Under the pieces are notes generated by a model. It did no database searches. It was not told the DNA's origin and worked only from the letters and a program-made list of their open reading frames with translations. Shown here piece after piece: positions 44,127-52,969 of a stretch of 64,000 nucleotides of DNA (positions are counted from its first letter, which is position 1; every line of letters starts with the position of its first letter). Both the position numbers and the translations under genes were made by a program. Source of the DNA: an uncultured Psychroserpens sp. (GTDB lineage Bacteria; Bacteroidota; Bacteroidia; Flavobacteriales; Flavobacteriaceae); NCBI RefSeq assembly GCF_947503375.1, contig NZ_CANNDQ010000002.1:521182-585181 (forward strand). Reading direction: 5' to 3'.

Positions 44127-45188
44127 ATGGCAATTAAAATAACTGGAACTGGTAGTTATATTCCAGACATGATCGAGAAGAATGAAGATTTCCATCAACA
44201 TGAGTTTTTAAATGCTGATGGTTCAACAATAAATCACCCTAATGAAATTATTGTTGATAAATTTAAAGCCATAACAGGCATCCAAGAAAGACGCTATGCC
44301 GATGACCAGCTAACCTCTTCAGATTTGGGGTTTTTAGCTGCACAAAAAGCTATTGAAGATGCTAATATAAATCCAGAAGAAATTGACTATATTATCTGTG
44401 CTCATAATTTTGGAGATGTTAAGGCCAACACTATTCAAAGTGATATTTTACCATGTTTGGCTTCTAGGGTTAAACATAGTTTGAGAATAAAAAATCCTAA
44501 ATGTGTTGCCTATGATATTCTATTTGGTTGTCCAGGATGGGTAGAAGGTGTAATTCAAGCCAAAGCATTTATTAAATCAGGAATGGCTAAAAAATGTCTA
44601 GTTATCGGTTCTGAAACATTATCACGAGTGGTTGATAAACATGATAGAGACTCTATGATCTATTCAGATGGCGCGGGCGCTACCATAGTTGAAGCTACAG
44701 ATGATGATGAAGGAGGTATCCTTGCTCATGAAACTGCTTCATTTACGTATGATGAGGCTTACTACCTCTATTTTGGAAACTCAAACAACCAAGAGCTCTG
44801 TAAAGACACACGTTATATTAAAATGCATGGTCGTAAGATCTATGAGTTTGCGCTGAGTAATGTACCACAAGCCATGAAAACATGTTTAGATAGTAGTGGT
44901 GTGGATATTAATGACGTGAAAAAAGTATTGATCCATCAAGCTAATGAAAAAATGGATGAAGCCATAATTAAACGTTTTTACCGCCTTTATAAAACGGAAG
45001 CTCCTGAAGGCGTAATGCCAATGAGTATTCATAAATTAGGTAACAGTTCAGTTGCAACTGTTCCTACCCTTTTTGATTTGATAAGAAATAATAAATTAGA
45101 AAATCAATCACTTAAAAAAGGTGATATTATTATTTTTGCTAGTGTTGGTGCTGGGATGCATGTAAATGCTATTGTATACAAATATTAA
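44127..45188 (+). CDS. 3-oxoacyl-ACP synthase III (KASIII/FabH-like)
   Basis: A 353-residue thiolase-fold condensing enzyme. The triad is intact: Cys135 in DILFGCPGWVEG, His270 in LIHQANEKM, and Asn306 in HKLGNSSVATVPT. It has an N-terminal insertion relative to FabH (HQHEFLNADGSTINHPNE), typical of a non-FabH KASIII branch common in Flavobacteriia. It would condense an acyl-CoA with a malonyl carrier in the cytosol; product unknown. It leads a same-strand run with proC (1-base gap), a methyltransferase and a glycosyltransferase. Confidence 0.9.
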   Translation: MAIKITGTGSYIPDMIEKNEDFHQHEFLNADGSTINHPNEIIVDKFKAITGIQERRYADDQLTSSDLGFLAAQKAIEDANINPEEIDYIICAHNFGDVKANTIQSDILPCLASRVKHSLRIKNPKCVAYDILFGCPGWVEGVIQAKAFIKSGMAKKCLVIGSETLSRVVDKHDRDSMIYSDGAGATIVEATDDDEGGILAHETASFTYDEAYYLYFGNSNNQELCKDTRYIKMHGRKIYEFALSNVPQAMKTCLDSSGVDINDVKKVLIHQANEKMDEAIIKRFYRLYKTEAPEGVMPMSIHKLGNSSVATVPTLFDLIRNNKLENQSLKKGDIIIFASVGAGMHVNAIVYKY

Positions 45189-45189
45189 T

Positions 45190-45978
45190 ATGAATTCGAA
45201 AATTGCAATTTTAGGAGGAGGTAATCTTGGTCAAGCAATAGCTTCGGGCTTAATAAGCGACCATTTCAAACCTTCAAATATTGTAATTACTCGACACAAA
45301 ACAGACTTATTAAAATCATTTAAAGAACAAGGAGTTGTAATTACTTCTAATAACATTGAAGCAGTAAAAAATGCTGATACAATTATCATTGCTGTAAAAC
45401 CTTATAAGATTTCTGAAGTCTTGAAAGAAGTTGCTCCTGAAATTTCTTCCAATAAATTACTCATCTCAGTTGTTAGTGATTTTTCAATAGAACAAATAAA
45501 AGCTCAGTTACAATTTGATCCAGTGATCTATAGAGCAATGCCAAATACCGCAGCATCAGTTAATGAATCTATTACATGTATAGCCTCGAATACATCTGAT
45601 GATGAATCAACAACTAATGTAAAGCGTATTTTTAATGCACTTGGCGAAACTATTGTTATTAATGAGCAACTTATGGATGCAGCAACTGTTTTAGGCGCCT
45701 GTGGAATAGCTTATGTACTTCGCTTTATTAGAGGTATGATTCAGGGTGGAATTGAAATAGGCTTTGATGCTCATACAGCAACTCAAATTGCAACTCAAAC
45801 CGTAAAAGGCGCAAGTGAATTATTACTACAAAAAGGAAATCATCCTGAAGCCGAAATTGATAAAGTTACTACTCCTAAAGGTTGTACTATAGCTGGTTTG
45901 AATGAAATGGAACATCAAGGTTTTAGTTCAGCTTTAATTAAAGGTATTAAAACCTCTTACGATAATATCTCTAAATAA
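45190..45978 (+). CDS. proC: Pyrroline-5-carboxylate reductase
   Basis: Last step of proline synthesis, reducing pyrroline-5-carboxylate with NAD(P)H. The 262-residue protein has the Rossmann start KIAILGGGNLGQAIASGLI, then IIIAVKPYKISEVL, YRAMPNTAASVNESIT and the C-terminal signature VTTPKGCTIAGLNEMEHQGF. I chose ATG 45190, one base after the KASIII stop; an in-frame ATG at 45166 would overlap that gene and adds non-family residues. Stop and next ATG overlap by one base (TAATG), so it is coupled to the methyltransferase. Confidence 0.95.
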   Translation: MNSKIAILGGGNLGQAIASGLISDHFKPSNIVITRHKTDLLKSFKEQGVVITSNNIEAVKNADTIIIAVKPYKISEVLKEVAPEISSNKLLISVVSDFSIEQIKAQLQFDPVIYRAMPNTAASVNESITCIASNTSDDESTTNVKRIFNALGETIVINEQLMDAATVLGACGIAYVLRFIRGMIQGGIEIGFDAHTATQIATQTVKGASELLLQKGNHPEAEIDKVTTPKGCTIAGLNEMEHQGFSSALIKGIKTSYDNISK

Positions 45979-46508
45979 TGTACGAAGGAAAGTTTCCGCA
46001 CAAACGATATAAACTCACTTTACAATTTCTACAAAAGCACATCAGTACCTCTGAATCAATTTTAGATTTAGGTATAGAAAACCCATTTACAGAAGTCATG
46101 ACAAAAAATGGCTTTACTGTAAAAAACACTTCAGGTATAGATCTAGACGAGAACCTTTCTGAAGTTAAAAATAATCATGCTGATGTTGTTACTGCTTTTG
46201 AAATTTTCGAGCATTTACTTTCACCATATACCATCTTAAAAACGATTAAATCAAAAAAACTAGTAGCAAGTGTTCCTCTAAAATTATGGTTCGCTTCAGC
46301 TTACAGAAGTAAAACCGATATGAGAGATCGTCATTTTCATGAATTTGAAGATTGGCAATTTGATTGGCTTTTAGAAAAAACTGGTTGGAAAATTATAGAT
46401 AGACAAAAATGGACTAATCCAACTAAAAAAATTGGCATCAGACCTATATTAAGATTATTTACTAAGAGGTATTATATTGTGTATGCTGAAAGAATTTCTA
46501 ACACTTAA
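45978..46508 (+). CDS. SAM-dependent methyltransferase-like protein
   Basis: A 176-residue small class I methyltransferase-like protein. Motif I is weak (ILDLGIENPFTEVMTKNGF instead of a Gly-rich loop), while DVVTAFEIFEHLLSPY and the later KLVASVPLKLWF fit motif II/III of Methyltransf_11/23 types; the segment DMRDRHFHEFEDWQFDWLLE is typical of SAM enzymes acting on sugar or lipid carriers. Substrate unknown. It overlaps proC by one base and precedes a glycosyltransferase gene by 63 bases. Confidence 0.75.
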   Translation: MYEGKFPHKRYKLTLQFLQKHISTSESILDLGIENPFTEVMTKNGFTVKNTSGIDLDENLSEVKNNHADVVTAFEIFEHLLSPYTILKTIKSKKLVASVPLKLWFASAYRSKTDMRDRHFHEFEDWQFDWLLEKTGWKIIDRQKWTNPTKKIGIRPILRLFTKRYYIVYAERISNT

Positions 46509-46571
46509 TTTAATATCAAATTGTGTTTACGTAGTTTTGAGTTTTAAGTAATTAAACTGATATTTTCTCAA

Positions 46572-47420
46572 ATGGACTTCTATATCGTTATTTCTGCTCA
46601 TAATGAAGAAGGTTTTATTGCCAAAACATTACAATCCTTGGTAAAGCAAACACTTCTGCCAAAACGTGTAGTTGTGGTCAATGATAATTCAACAGATGCA
46701 ACAAAAACTATCGTTGAGGATTTCACTTCAAAATACAGTTGGATCTCACTGATAAATATTACCAGCAAAAATGAACATTTACCAGGCTCTAAAGTCATTA
46801 ATGCTTTTTATAAAGGTTTTGAAACTCTAGACAGCAACTATCACATTATTTGCAAATTTGATGCTGATATCGTGTTACCCAATAATTACTTAGAACGTTT
46901 AAAAGTTATTTTTGAATCAGATAAAATCATAGGAATTGCTGGCGGTTTAGCATATGTTAAAGAAAATGACCAATGGGTTTATGAAAACATTTCCAATAAA
47001 GATCATGTACGTGGACCATTTAAAGCTTATAGCAAAAAATGCTTTGAACAAATTGGAGGCTTGAAACCTACTATAGGTTGGGATACAGTTGACACTTTGC
47101 TTGCAAGATATTATGGCTGGAAAGTAGTAACTGATAAAGAATTGCATGTCAAACATCTCAAACCAACTGGTGAAAATTACAATGAAAATTCAAAATATTT
47201 TCAAGGTGAAGCACTTTATAAAATGCGGTATGGTTTTATGATCACATTACTGACCGCTATTAAAATGGCATATAATAAGCAACGCTTGGCTATTTTGAAA
47301 AATTACTTAAAAGGTTATTTTAGAGCAAAACGAAACAATATAGCTCCAGTCGTTACTGTAAATCAAGGTAAATTCATTAGACAGTATAGATGGAAAGGGA
47401 TACTTGGTAAGCTCAACTAA
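46572..47420 (+). CDS. Family 2 glycosyltransferase
   Basis: A 282-residue GT-A fold enzyme that moves a sugar from a nucleotide donor. The nucleotide-binding start is FYIVISAHNEEGFIAKTLQS, with VVVVNDNSTDATK, the metal-binding DAD (97-99) and a later GGLKPTIGWDTVDTLLARYY block. No membrane anchor apart from a possible C-terminal amphipathic region. Likely acts on envelope glycans or a glycolipid. It closes the KASIII-proC-methyltransferase run and converges with the nuclease gene three bases away. Confidence 0.92.
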   Translation: MDFYIVISAHNEEGFIAKTLQSLVKQTLLPKRVVVVNDNSTDATKTIVEDFTSKYSWISLINITSKNEHLPGSKVINAFYKGFETLDSNYHIICKFDADIVLPNNYLERLKVIFESDKIIGIAGGLAYVKENDQWVYENISNKDHVRGPFKAYSKKCFEQIGGLKPTIGWDTVDTLLARYYGWKVVTDKELHVKHLKPTGENYNENSKYFQGEALYKMRYGFMITLLTAIKMAYNKQRLAILKNYLKGYFRAKRNNIAPVVTVNQGKFIRQYRWKGILGKLN

Positions 47421-47423
47421 ATT

Positions 47424-48233
47424 TCAATTAAAACTCCAATTTTTATAATCGTTAGAAGCTTCCAACTGGTCTTCAAGTTGATCTTCAAGTTGAGGAAAGA
47501 AGTCAATTCCTGTTAATTGTTCAATTTCATCTACAGAAACTACGTATTCGTAAAGTGGTTTATTAGAGTTTTCATGTGGCATTAAAAATGCAATCACTTT
47601 AGTCTTACCAGTATTATTATCAATAAGTACCTTATAAAATTGATTAGGCACACTGACCTTCTCTTCTCCAATAACTTTCATGTTTCCTTTCAAAACACCA
47701 CCTGTTACGACGAAAACACCATTATACTTTCGAGCCCAATAACGAACTTTTTGTTCAAGCTTATTCCAAATACCAGAATTAAAATGATGTTCCTGAGGAC
47801 TAATGTTACTGGTTAAAAATGTTTCGTCATGAGCAGCCTTACTATATTTTCGATCTCCTGCAGGGCACAAATGTCCACGATCATAACCTGATTTTTTATA
47901 GTTCCGCCAATGGGCAGCTCCTGTTTTTACTGCTTTATCGATCTCAAAATACGGTCGCTGGAAATTAGTATTCGATAGGTGTGATCTTTTTAACTCATAA
48001 GCCACCCATTCGGCTTGTTCATGAGTTTCACTATATGATAACGAATAACCTTCGTGATGTATTATTTGATCTGTGGTACTAGTAGGCAAAAAATATTCGT
48101 TGGTATCTGTTTTAGTCGTTTTACCATTTTCTATTGTTTTATGAGTTTCCTTTTCAGTTAAAAAAAACTCATAACCAAAAACACCTATAAGTATTAAAAT
48201 TGCAAGTAGTGTGTATAAAGAACGTCTCTTCAA
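47424..48233 (-). CDS. Exported DNA/RNA non-specific endonuclease (NucA type)
   Basis: A 269-residue nuclease with an N-terminal signal or anchor helix (about 5-22). The beta-beta-alpha-metal motif is DRGHLCPAGDRKY (118-130; catalytic His121), followed by TSNISPQEHHFNSGIWNKLE carrying the metal-ligand Asn. It cuts DNA and RNA without sequence choice, outside the cytoplasm. It lies 2 bases after the pafA stop on the same strand, so the two form an operon. Confidence 0.93.
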   Translation of the reverse strand: MKRRSLYTLLAILILIGVFGYEFFLTEKETHKTIENGKTTKTDTNEYFLPTSTTDQIIHHEGYSLSYSETHEQAEWVAYELKRSHLSNTNFQRPYFEIDKAVKTGAAHWRNYKKSGYDRGHLCPAGDRKYSKAAHDETFLTSNISPQEHHFNSGIWNKLEQKVRYWARKYNGVFVVTGGVLKGNMKVIGEEKVSVPNQFYKVLIDNNTGKTKVIAFLMPHENSNKPLYEYVVSVDEIEQLTGIDFFPQLEDQLEDQLEASNDYKNWSFN

Positions 48234-48235
48234 AT

Positions 48236-49879
48236 CTAATCAATTACAAATTCTAATGGCTGTCCAGTAGCTCCATTAGGAAAACTGATTCCTAAAAGTG
48301 AGGAAATAGTAGGCGCAATATCAATAACTCGTGTTCGCTTAACAGTTTCTCCATTTGCTATGCCCTTTCCAAAAAACAAAAGCGGTACATGAGTATCATA
48401 ATTGTACCCTGAATGGTGATCTGTGCCTGTTTGATTCCATTTGGTGTCTTTGAATACTTCAGGGTTAAATGTAAATAAAATGTCTCCAGATCGTTTTTGA
48501 TTATGGCCATTAAACAACAATAGCTCTTGGTATCCTGATGGTATTGGAAATAGATTAATTTCAGAAGTCATATATACATTACTTATTAGCTCATAGGTTA
48601 ACAATTTACGTGATATGACACTCTTTACTTCTTGAAGATCGAGATTATGCGCCTCTATTTTTTGATGATCTATAAACACTTGATTATTTATACGACTTAG
48701 TGCTAGATCAGAAACCTTATAGGTCGTATATAATAATTCATTGATCTCTTTAAGCATAGCTGTTGAATCAAATAAACCTGACGGAATTCTATTGTCTTTA
48801 AGATACGAAGGCACATGAGGCGCGCCATGATCTGCAGTTAAAAACACGGTATATTCACCTTTACCAACATAACTATCTAAAGCCTTGAATAAACGTTCTA
48901 GCTCTAGGTCTAATCGTAGGTATGTATCTTCAATTTCTTTAGAATTAGGCCCAAAATCATGGCCTACCTTATCAGTACTTGAATAGCTAATAGTCAATAC
49001 ATCTGTAATATTATCTTTTCCTAACTGCTCATGTTCTATAGCTTTTAAGGTAAAATCTGTGGTAATACTATTTCCGTAAGGAGAATTTGCCACCACGTGA
49101 AAACCATCATTATCATTCTTTAATTCAGCTAATCTATGAGGAAAGCTTGATTGCTTTTCGCCTTTTAAAATCCGCTCATATCTATTTGCATCTGTTCCGC
49201 TTTCTTCATAAGAATTGATATCATATAATGCATCCCAAGTTTTAAAATAACTTTCAGCTACACCAGAATGATTAAACTCCTTTACCCAATCAGGTAATTC
49301 GTTCATATAAAAAGTGCTACTCATCCAATCGCCATTACCTCCATGATCATAATCCCACCAGTAAGCCGCATTAGCAGAATGACCTGCTGGTAAAATAGCA
49401 CCTCTGTGTTTCACTGAAATCCCAATTGTTTTTCCTCTCATTTGCGTAAAAAGTCGGTTCTCATCGGCAAAAGTTGATCCTATCATGTGAATTGGCGACT
49501 TCTTTCCATCTTTACTAGAGGTACCTACAGGTTCAACAGAATTATCTTCAACACAATTCACATTTCTATACAATGTTTTGTCAAACCAATCATTACCAAT
49601 TATACCATGATATTTAGGAGATGTTCCAGTAAAAATTGAAGCATGGCCAGGTCCAGTTTTGGTTGGAATATAATTAAAGTGATGATTTTTGCAATTGAAT
49701 CCTTCATTGATCATACGCTTAAAACCGCCATCGCTGTACTTACTATAAAACCGAGTTAAATAATCATAACGCATCTGATCGACAACAATTCCTACGACCA
49801 ATTTCGGATTTTCATTTTGTGATACCGATACTGTGGTTATAAAAAATAAGCTTAGTAAAGAAAAAATAGACTTTAGCAT
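48236..49879 (-). CDS. pafA: Alkaline phosphatase PafA
   Basis: A 547-residue exported phosphatase of the alkaline phosphatase superfamily, closely patterned on PafA of Bacteroidota. Signal peptide 1-20 (ending SVSVS), metal ligand Asp34 in GIVVDQMRYDYL, nucleophile Thr75 in TKTGPGHASIFTGTSP, then GIIGNDWFD and, near the end, VFLTADHGAPH and GTDHHSGYNYDTHVPLLFFG metal ligands. PafA releases phosphate from many organic phosphates and in these bacteria is not always repressed by phosphate. Followed by the nuclease gene; divergent from the MlaE-like gene. Confidence 0.95.
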   Translation of the reverse strand: MLKSIFSLLSLFFITTVSVSQNENPKLVVGIVVDQMRYDYLTRFYSKYSDGGFKRMINEGFNCKNHHFNYIPTKTGPGHASIFTGTSPKYHGIIGNDWFDKTLYRNVNCVEDNSVEPVGTSSKDGKKSPIHMIGSTFADENRLFTQMRGKTIGISVKHRGAILPAGHSANAAYWWDYDHGGNGDWMSSTFYMNELPDWVKEFNHSGVAESYFKTWDALYDINSYEESGTDANRYERILKGEKQSSFPHRLAELKNDNDGFHVVANSPYGNSITTDFTLKAIEHEQLGKDNITDVLTISYSSTDKVGHDFGPNSKEIEDTYLRLDLELERLFKALDSYVGKGEYTVFLTADHGAPHVPSYLKDNRIPSGLFDSTAMLKEINELLYTTYKVSDLALSRINNQVFIDHQKIEAHNLDLQEVKSVISRKLLTYELISNVYMTSEINLFPIPSGYQELLLFNGHNQKRSGDILFTFNPEVFKDTKWNQTGTDHHSGYNYDTHVPLLFFGKGIANGETVKRTRVIDIAPTISSLLGISFPNGATGQPLEFVID

Positions 49880-49984
49880 AATAAAATGTTTCTAGCTTCA
49901 AAAATACAGATTTTAATACATCATGCTTTAAAATTAAGGTTAAATAAGATTAGTTTTTTTACTTTAGCGTAATCAAATTTTACT

Positions 49985-50722
49985 ATGCAATACCTTACTA
50001 ATATTGGCGCCTATTTTTTAATGATTGCAGAAATGTTTCGCAAGCCTACAAAATGGTCTGTGATGCGTATCTTGATCTTTAAGGATATCGATGATCTTAT
50101 CATTGGTTCATTAGGTATTGTTTCATTTATTTCATTTTTCGTAGGCGGTGTTGTAACGATACAAACAGCACTAAATATTAGTAACCCTTTAATCCCTAAA
50201 TACTTAGTTGGCTTTGCAACGAGACAATCTGTGATTTTAGAGTTTGCCCCAACTTTCATTTCAATAATCATGGCTGGAAAGGTAGGCTCTTTTATCACCT
50301 CTAGCATAGGCACCATGAGAGTTACAGAGCAGATTGATGCATTGGAAGTTATGGGTATCAATGCTATTAATTATCTTGTTTTTCCTAAGTTTATTGCATT
50401 AATGTTATATCCATTTGTTATCTCAATTGCAATGTTTTTAGGTGTTCTTGGCGGAATGGCTGCATGTGTATATGGAGGTTTCAGTACGCTTGAAGATTAT
50501 ATTATTGGAGTACAGACCGATTTTATTCCATTTCATGTCATTTATGCTTTCATAAAAACCTTCGTTTTTGCATTTTTGTTAGCTACAATTCCATCTTTCT
50601 ACGGTTATTATATGAAAGGTGGTGCTCTAGAAGTTGGTAAAGCAAGTACAACTTCATTTGTTTGGACAAGTGTAATGATTATTTTATTGAATTACATATT
50701 AACCTCAATGCTTTTAAGCTAA
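49985..50722 (+). CDS. mlaE: MlaE-family ABC transporter permease
   Basis: A 245-residue inner-membrane protein of the MlaE/permease family with about five helices, including IVSFISFFVGGVVTIQTALN, FAPTFISIIMAGKVGSFITS and the later FPKFIALMLYPFVISIAMFL. Together with its ATPase it moves phospholipid between membranes to keep the outer-membrane asymmetry. The substrate-binding MCE protein is not adjacent here, but in flavobacteria the permease-ATPase pair often comes first. Its stop overlaps the next ATG by one base (TAATG). Confidence 0.92.
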   Translation: MQYLTNIGAYFLMIAEMFRKPTKWSVMRILIFKDIDDLIIGSLGIVSFISFFVGGVVTIQTALNISNPLIPKYLVGFATRQSVILEFAPTFISIIMAGKVGSFITSSIGTMRVTEQIDALEVMGINAINYLVFPKFIALMLYPFVISIAMFLGVLGGMAACVYGGFSTLEDYIIGVQTDFIPFHVIYAFIKTFVFAFLLATIPSFYGYYMKGGALEVGKASTTSFVWTSVMIILLNYILTSMLLS

Positions 50723-51489
50723 TGATCGAAGTTAAAGACATAGAAAAATCATTTGGTGAAGCTCATATTTTAAAAGGGATAAGCACCTCATTTGAAAAAG
50801 GCAAAACCAGTTTAGTTATAGGACAAAGTGGTTCTGGAAAAACAGTATTCTTAAAATGCTTATTAGGCTTATTTACTCCTGAAGCTGGCACGATTTCATA
50901 TGATGGTAAGATCTATTCAAAGCTTACTGATGACGAAAAGCGTAATTTAAGAGCCGAAATGGGAATGGTTTTTCAAGGCAGTGCGCTTTTTGACTCTATG
51001 ACCATAGCAGAAAATGTCATGTTTCCGTTGCGTATGTTTACTAAGCAAAGTAGAAGTGAAATGGAAGATCGTGTTGATTTCGTTTTAAAGCGTGTCAACT
51101 TAATTGATGCACATCATAAAATGCCAAGTGAAGCTTCTGGTGGCATGCAAAAACGTGTAGCTATTGCAAGAGCAATAGTTAACAATCCGAAATATTTGTT
51201 TTGCGATGAACCAAATTCAGGATTAGATCCAAAAACCGCAATGGTGATTGATAATCTAATTCAAGAAATTACTGACGAATATAATATCACCACTGTAATC
51301 AACTCACATGATATGAATTCGGTAATGGAAATTGGAGAGAAAATTGTATTTCTAAAAGATGGTTATAAAGCGTGGGAAGGTTCAAATAAGAACATTTTTA
51401 AAACCGATAATGAAGCTGTAACTAACTTTGTTTACTCTTCAGAGTTATTTAAAAAAGTACGAAAAATGTACATTGAAGAGAACGAATAA
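50722..51489 (+). CDS. mlaF: MlaF-like ABC transporter ATPase
   Basis: A 255-residue ATPase partner of the preceding permease. Walker A GQSGSGKTVFLK, signature EASGGMQKRVAIARA (the GGMQKR form is typical of MlaF rather than import ATPases), Walker B YLFCDEPNSGLDP and the His loop INSHDMNSV. I chose ATG 50722, overlapping the permease stop by one base, because it gives the family N terminus MIEVKDIEKSFGEAHILKG; the longer frame from 50662 lies inside the permease gene. Confidence 0.95.
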   Translation: MIEVKDIEKSFGEAHILKGISTSFEKGKTSLVIGQSGSGKTVFLKCLLGLFTPEAGTISYDGKIYSKLTDDEKRNLRAEMGMVFQGSALFDSMTIAENVMFPLRMFTKQSRSEMEDRVDFVLKRVNLIDAHHKMPSEASGGMQKRVAIARAIVNNPKYLFCDEPNSGLDPKTAMVIDNLIQEITDEYNITTVINSHDMNSVMEIGEKIVFLKDGYKAWEGSNKNIFKTDNEAVTNFVYSSELFKKVRKMYIEENE

Positions 51490-51491
51490 GC

Positions 51492-52967
51492 TTAATTCCT
51501 TTTAATTATAATCGTATCTGTTTTCAATTCTTTTTGCAACCATTCTTGCAATGCTCTTTCTCTAGCCAATACTATACTATCACTTAAAGCCACCTTCCAC
51601 CTAACATTAGCCACTGTAACTGTATCAATATTTATAAAATCTTTGGACTCTAACATTTCAGAATAACCAAAAAACTCTAGATCATTAAAACGCACTTTAG
51701 CATCACGAGACAAGGTTGTAAACGACACTACTCTTTTTGTGTTTTTAGATTCAATTTGTTTGTTCAAATTGGTGATACTCTGTTCTAACTGCTCTACTTG
51801 TTTTTGAAGTCCAGATATAATCAAATCCTTTTGGTCTAAATCTCTAATTGCTCTATCATATGCATCTACAATTTTATCAAAACTTCTATTTTTATTACCT
51901 TTTATATCTAAAGTAAAATCTTTAATCTTATCGTAGTTTTTTATTTCATTATTCAAATCGGCTACTGTAGCTTCTGAAACTTCTCCATTAAAATATAAGG
52001 CAATTGTTTTCTCCTCATAATTTGGTGTTCCCTTTTGTAACCATAATTCATTATTATCTTCTATTTCAGTTTTCAAAAATCTATTATAATCACTCTCAAA
52101 CCCGCTTTGTCTAATAAAATTTATAAAAGTCCAAATTGCAGGAGCCATAACTAATAAAGCAACCACTGAAGCCAATTGAGCTGTGCGCTTTCTTCTTTTA
52201 GAGTTTGCATATTTCAGCATTGGAAAACGCAGTACTTTCAACACTATAAAGGTTGCCAAAGCTATAAAAATGGTGTTTATTGTAAACAAGTACATTGCAC
52301 CAACAAAAAACTCCCAGTTATGGGCTAAACCATAACCAGCTGTACACAAAGGTGGCATTAAAGCAGTAGCAATAGCCACACCAAAAATGACAGAAGCAAT
52401 GGTACCTTTCTTGGTTCTTGCTATAATGAGTGCTGCGCCGCCAAAAAAGGCAATAAGAACATCTCTAACATCTGGTTTAGTACGACCAAAAATTTCATTA
52501 GTTTCTAGATCAGCTGTAGGAAAAAATTTAAAGAAAAGGTAAGCAGTTAATAAACTTAACACAATCATGGTCGCCAAATTTATCATTGATTTTTTTAGCG
52601 TATCAATATCATTAATTGCTATTGACAAGCCAACTCCTAGAATAGGTCCCATTAGAGGAGAAATTAACATGGCACCAATTACGACTGCTGGCGAATTTGC
52701 GTTTAAACCAACTGAAGCGACCATAATGGAGCATACCAAAATCCATGCCGTTGCGCCTTTAAATGGAATGTCATTTTTTATAGCTTGAACTGTTGCATCA
52801 CGATCTGTATCGTCTCTAAAATCTAATAACTCGTTAAGAAACTTAGTGATACTTTGCCAAAGCCCTTCTGCATCTTTTCGAACTGCTTCTTTTGACTGTT
52901 CTACAGCTTTATCTTTATTTATTTGAGCTTCCTCTTCAGAAAAATTAAACTTACTCTCTTTACTCAT
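51492..52967 (-). CDS. DUF389 (TIGR00341-type) membrane protein
   Basis: A 491-residue membrane protein. Residues about 70-285 hold the DUF389 core with several helices (LVCSIMVASVGLNANSPAVV, then IGAMLISPLMGPILGVGLSI; ALMPPLCTAGYGLAHNWEFF). The C-terminal part (about 285-491) is soluble, with a coiled coil around 385-410 (ISGLQKQVEQLEQSITNLNK). The family's function is unknown. It converges with mlaF, with 2 bases between the stops, and lies 2 bases downstream of the manC gene, so it shares that transcript. Confidence 0.92.
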   Translation of the reverse strand: MSKESKFNFSEEEAQINKDKAVEQSKEAVRKDAEGLWQSITKFLNELLDFRDDTDRDATVQAIKNDIPFKGATAWILVCSIMVASVGLNANSPAVVIGAMLISPLMGPILGVGLSIAINDIDTLKKSMINLATMIVLSLLTAYLFFKFFPTADLETNEIFGRTKPDVRDVLIAFFGGAALIIARTKKGTIASVIFGVAIATALMPPLCTAGYGLAHNWEFFVGAMYLFTINTIFIALATFIVLKVLRFPMLKYANSKRRKRTAQLASVVALLVMAPAIWTFINFIRQSGFESDYNRFLKTEIEDNNELWLQKGTPNYEEKTIALYFNGEVSEATVADLNNEIKNYDKIKDFTLDIKGNKNRSFDKIVDAYDRAIRDLDQKDLIISGLQKQVEQLEQSITNLNKQIESKNTKRVVSFTTLSRDAKVRFNDLEFFGYSEMLESKDFINIDTVTVANVRWKVALSDSIVLARERALQEWLQKELKTDTIIIKRN

Positions 52968-52969
52968 AA

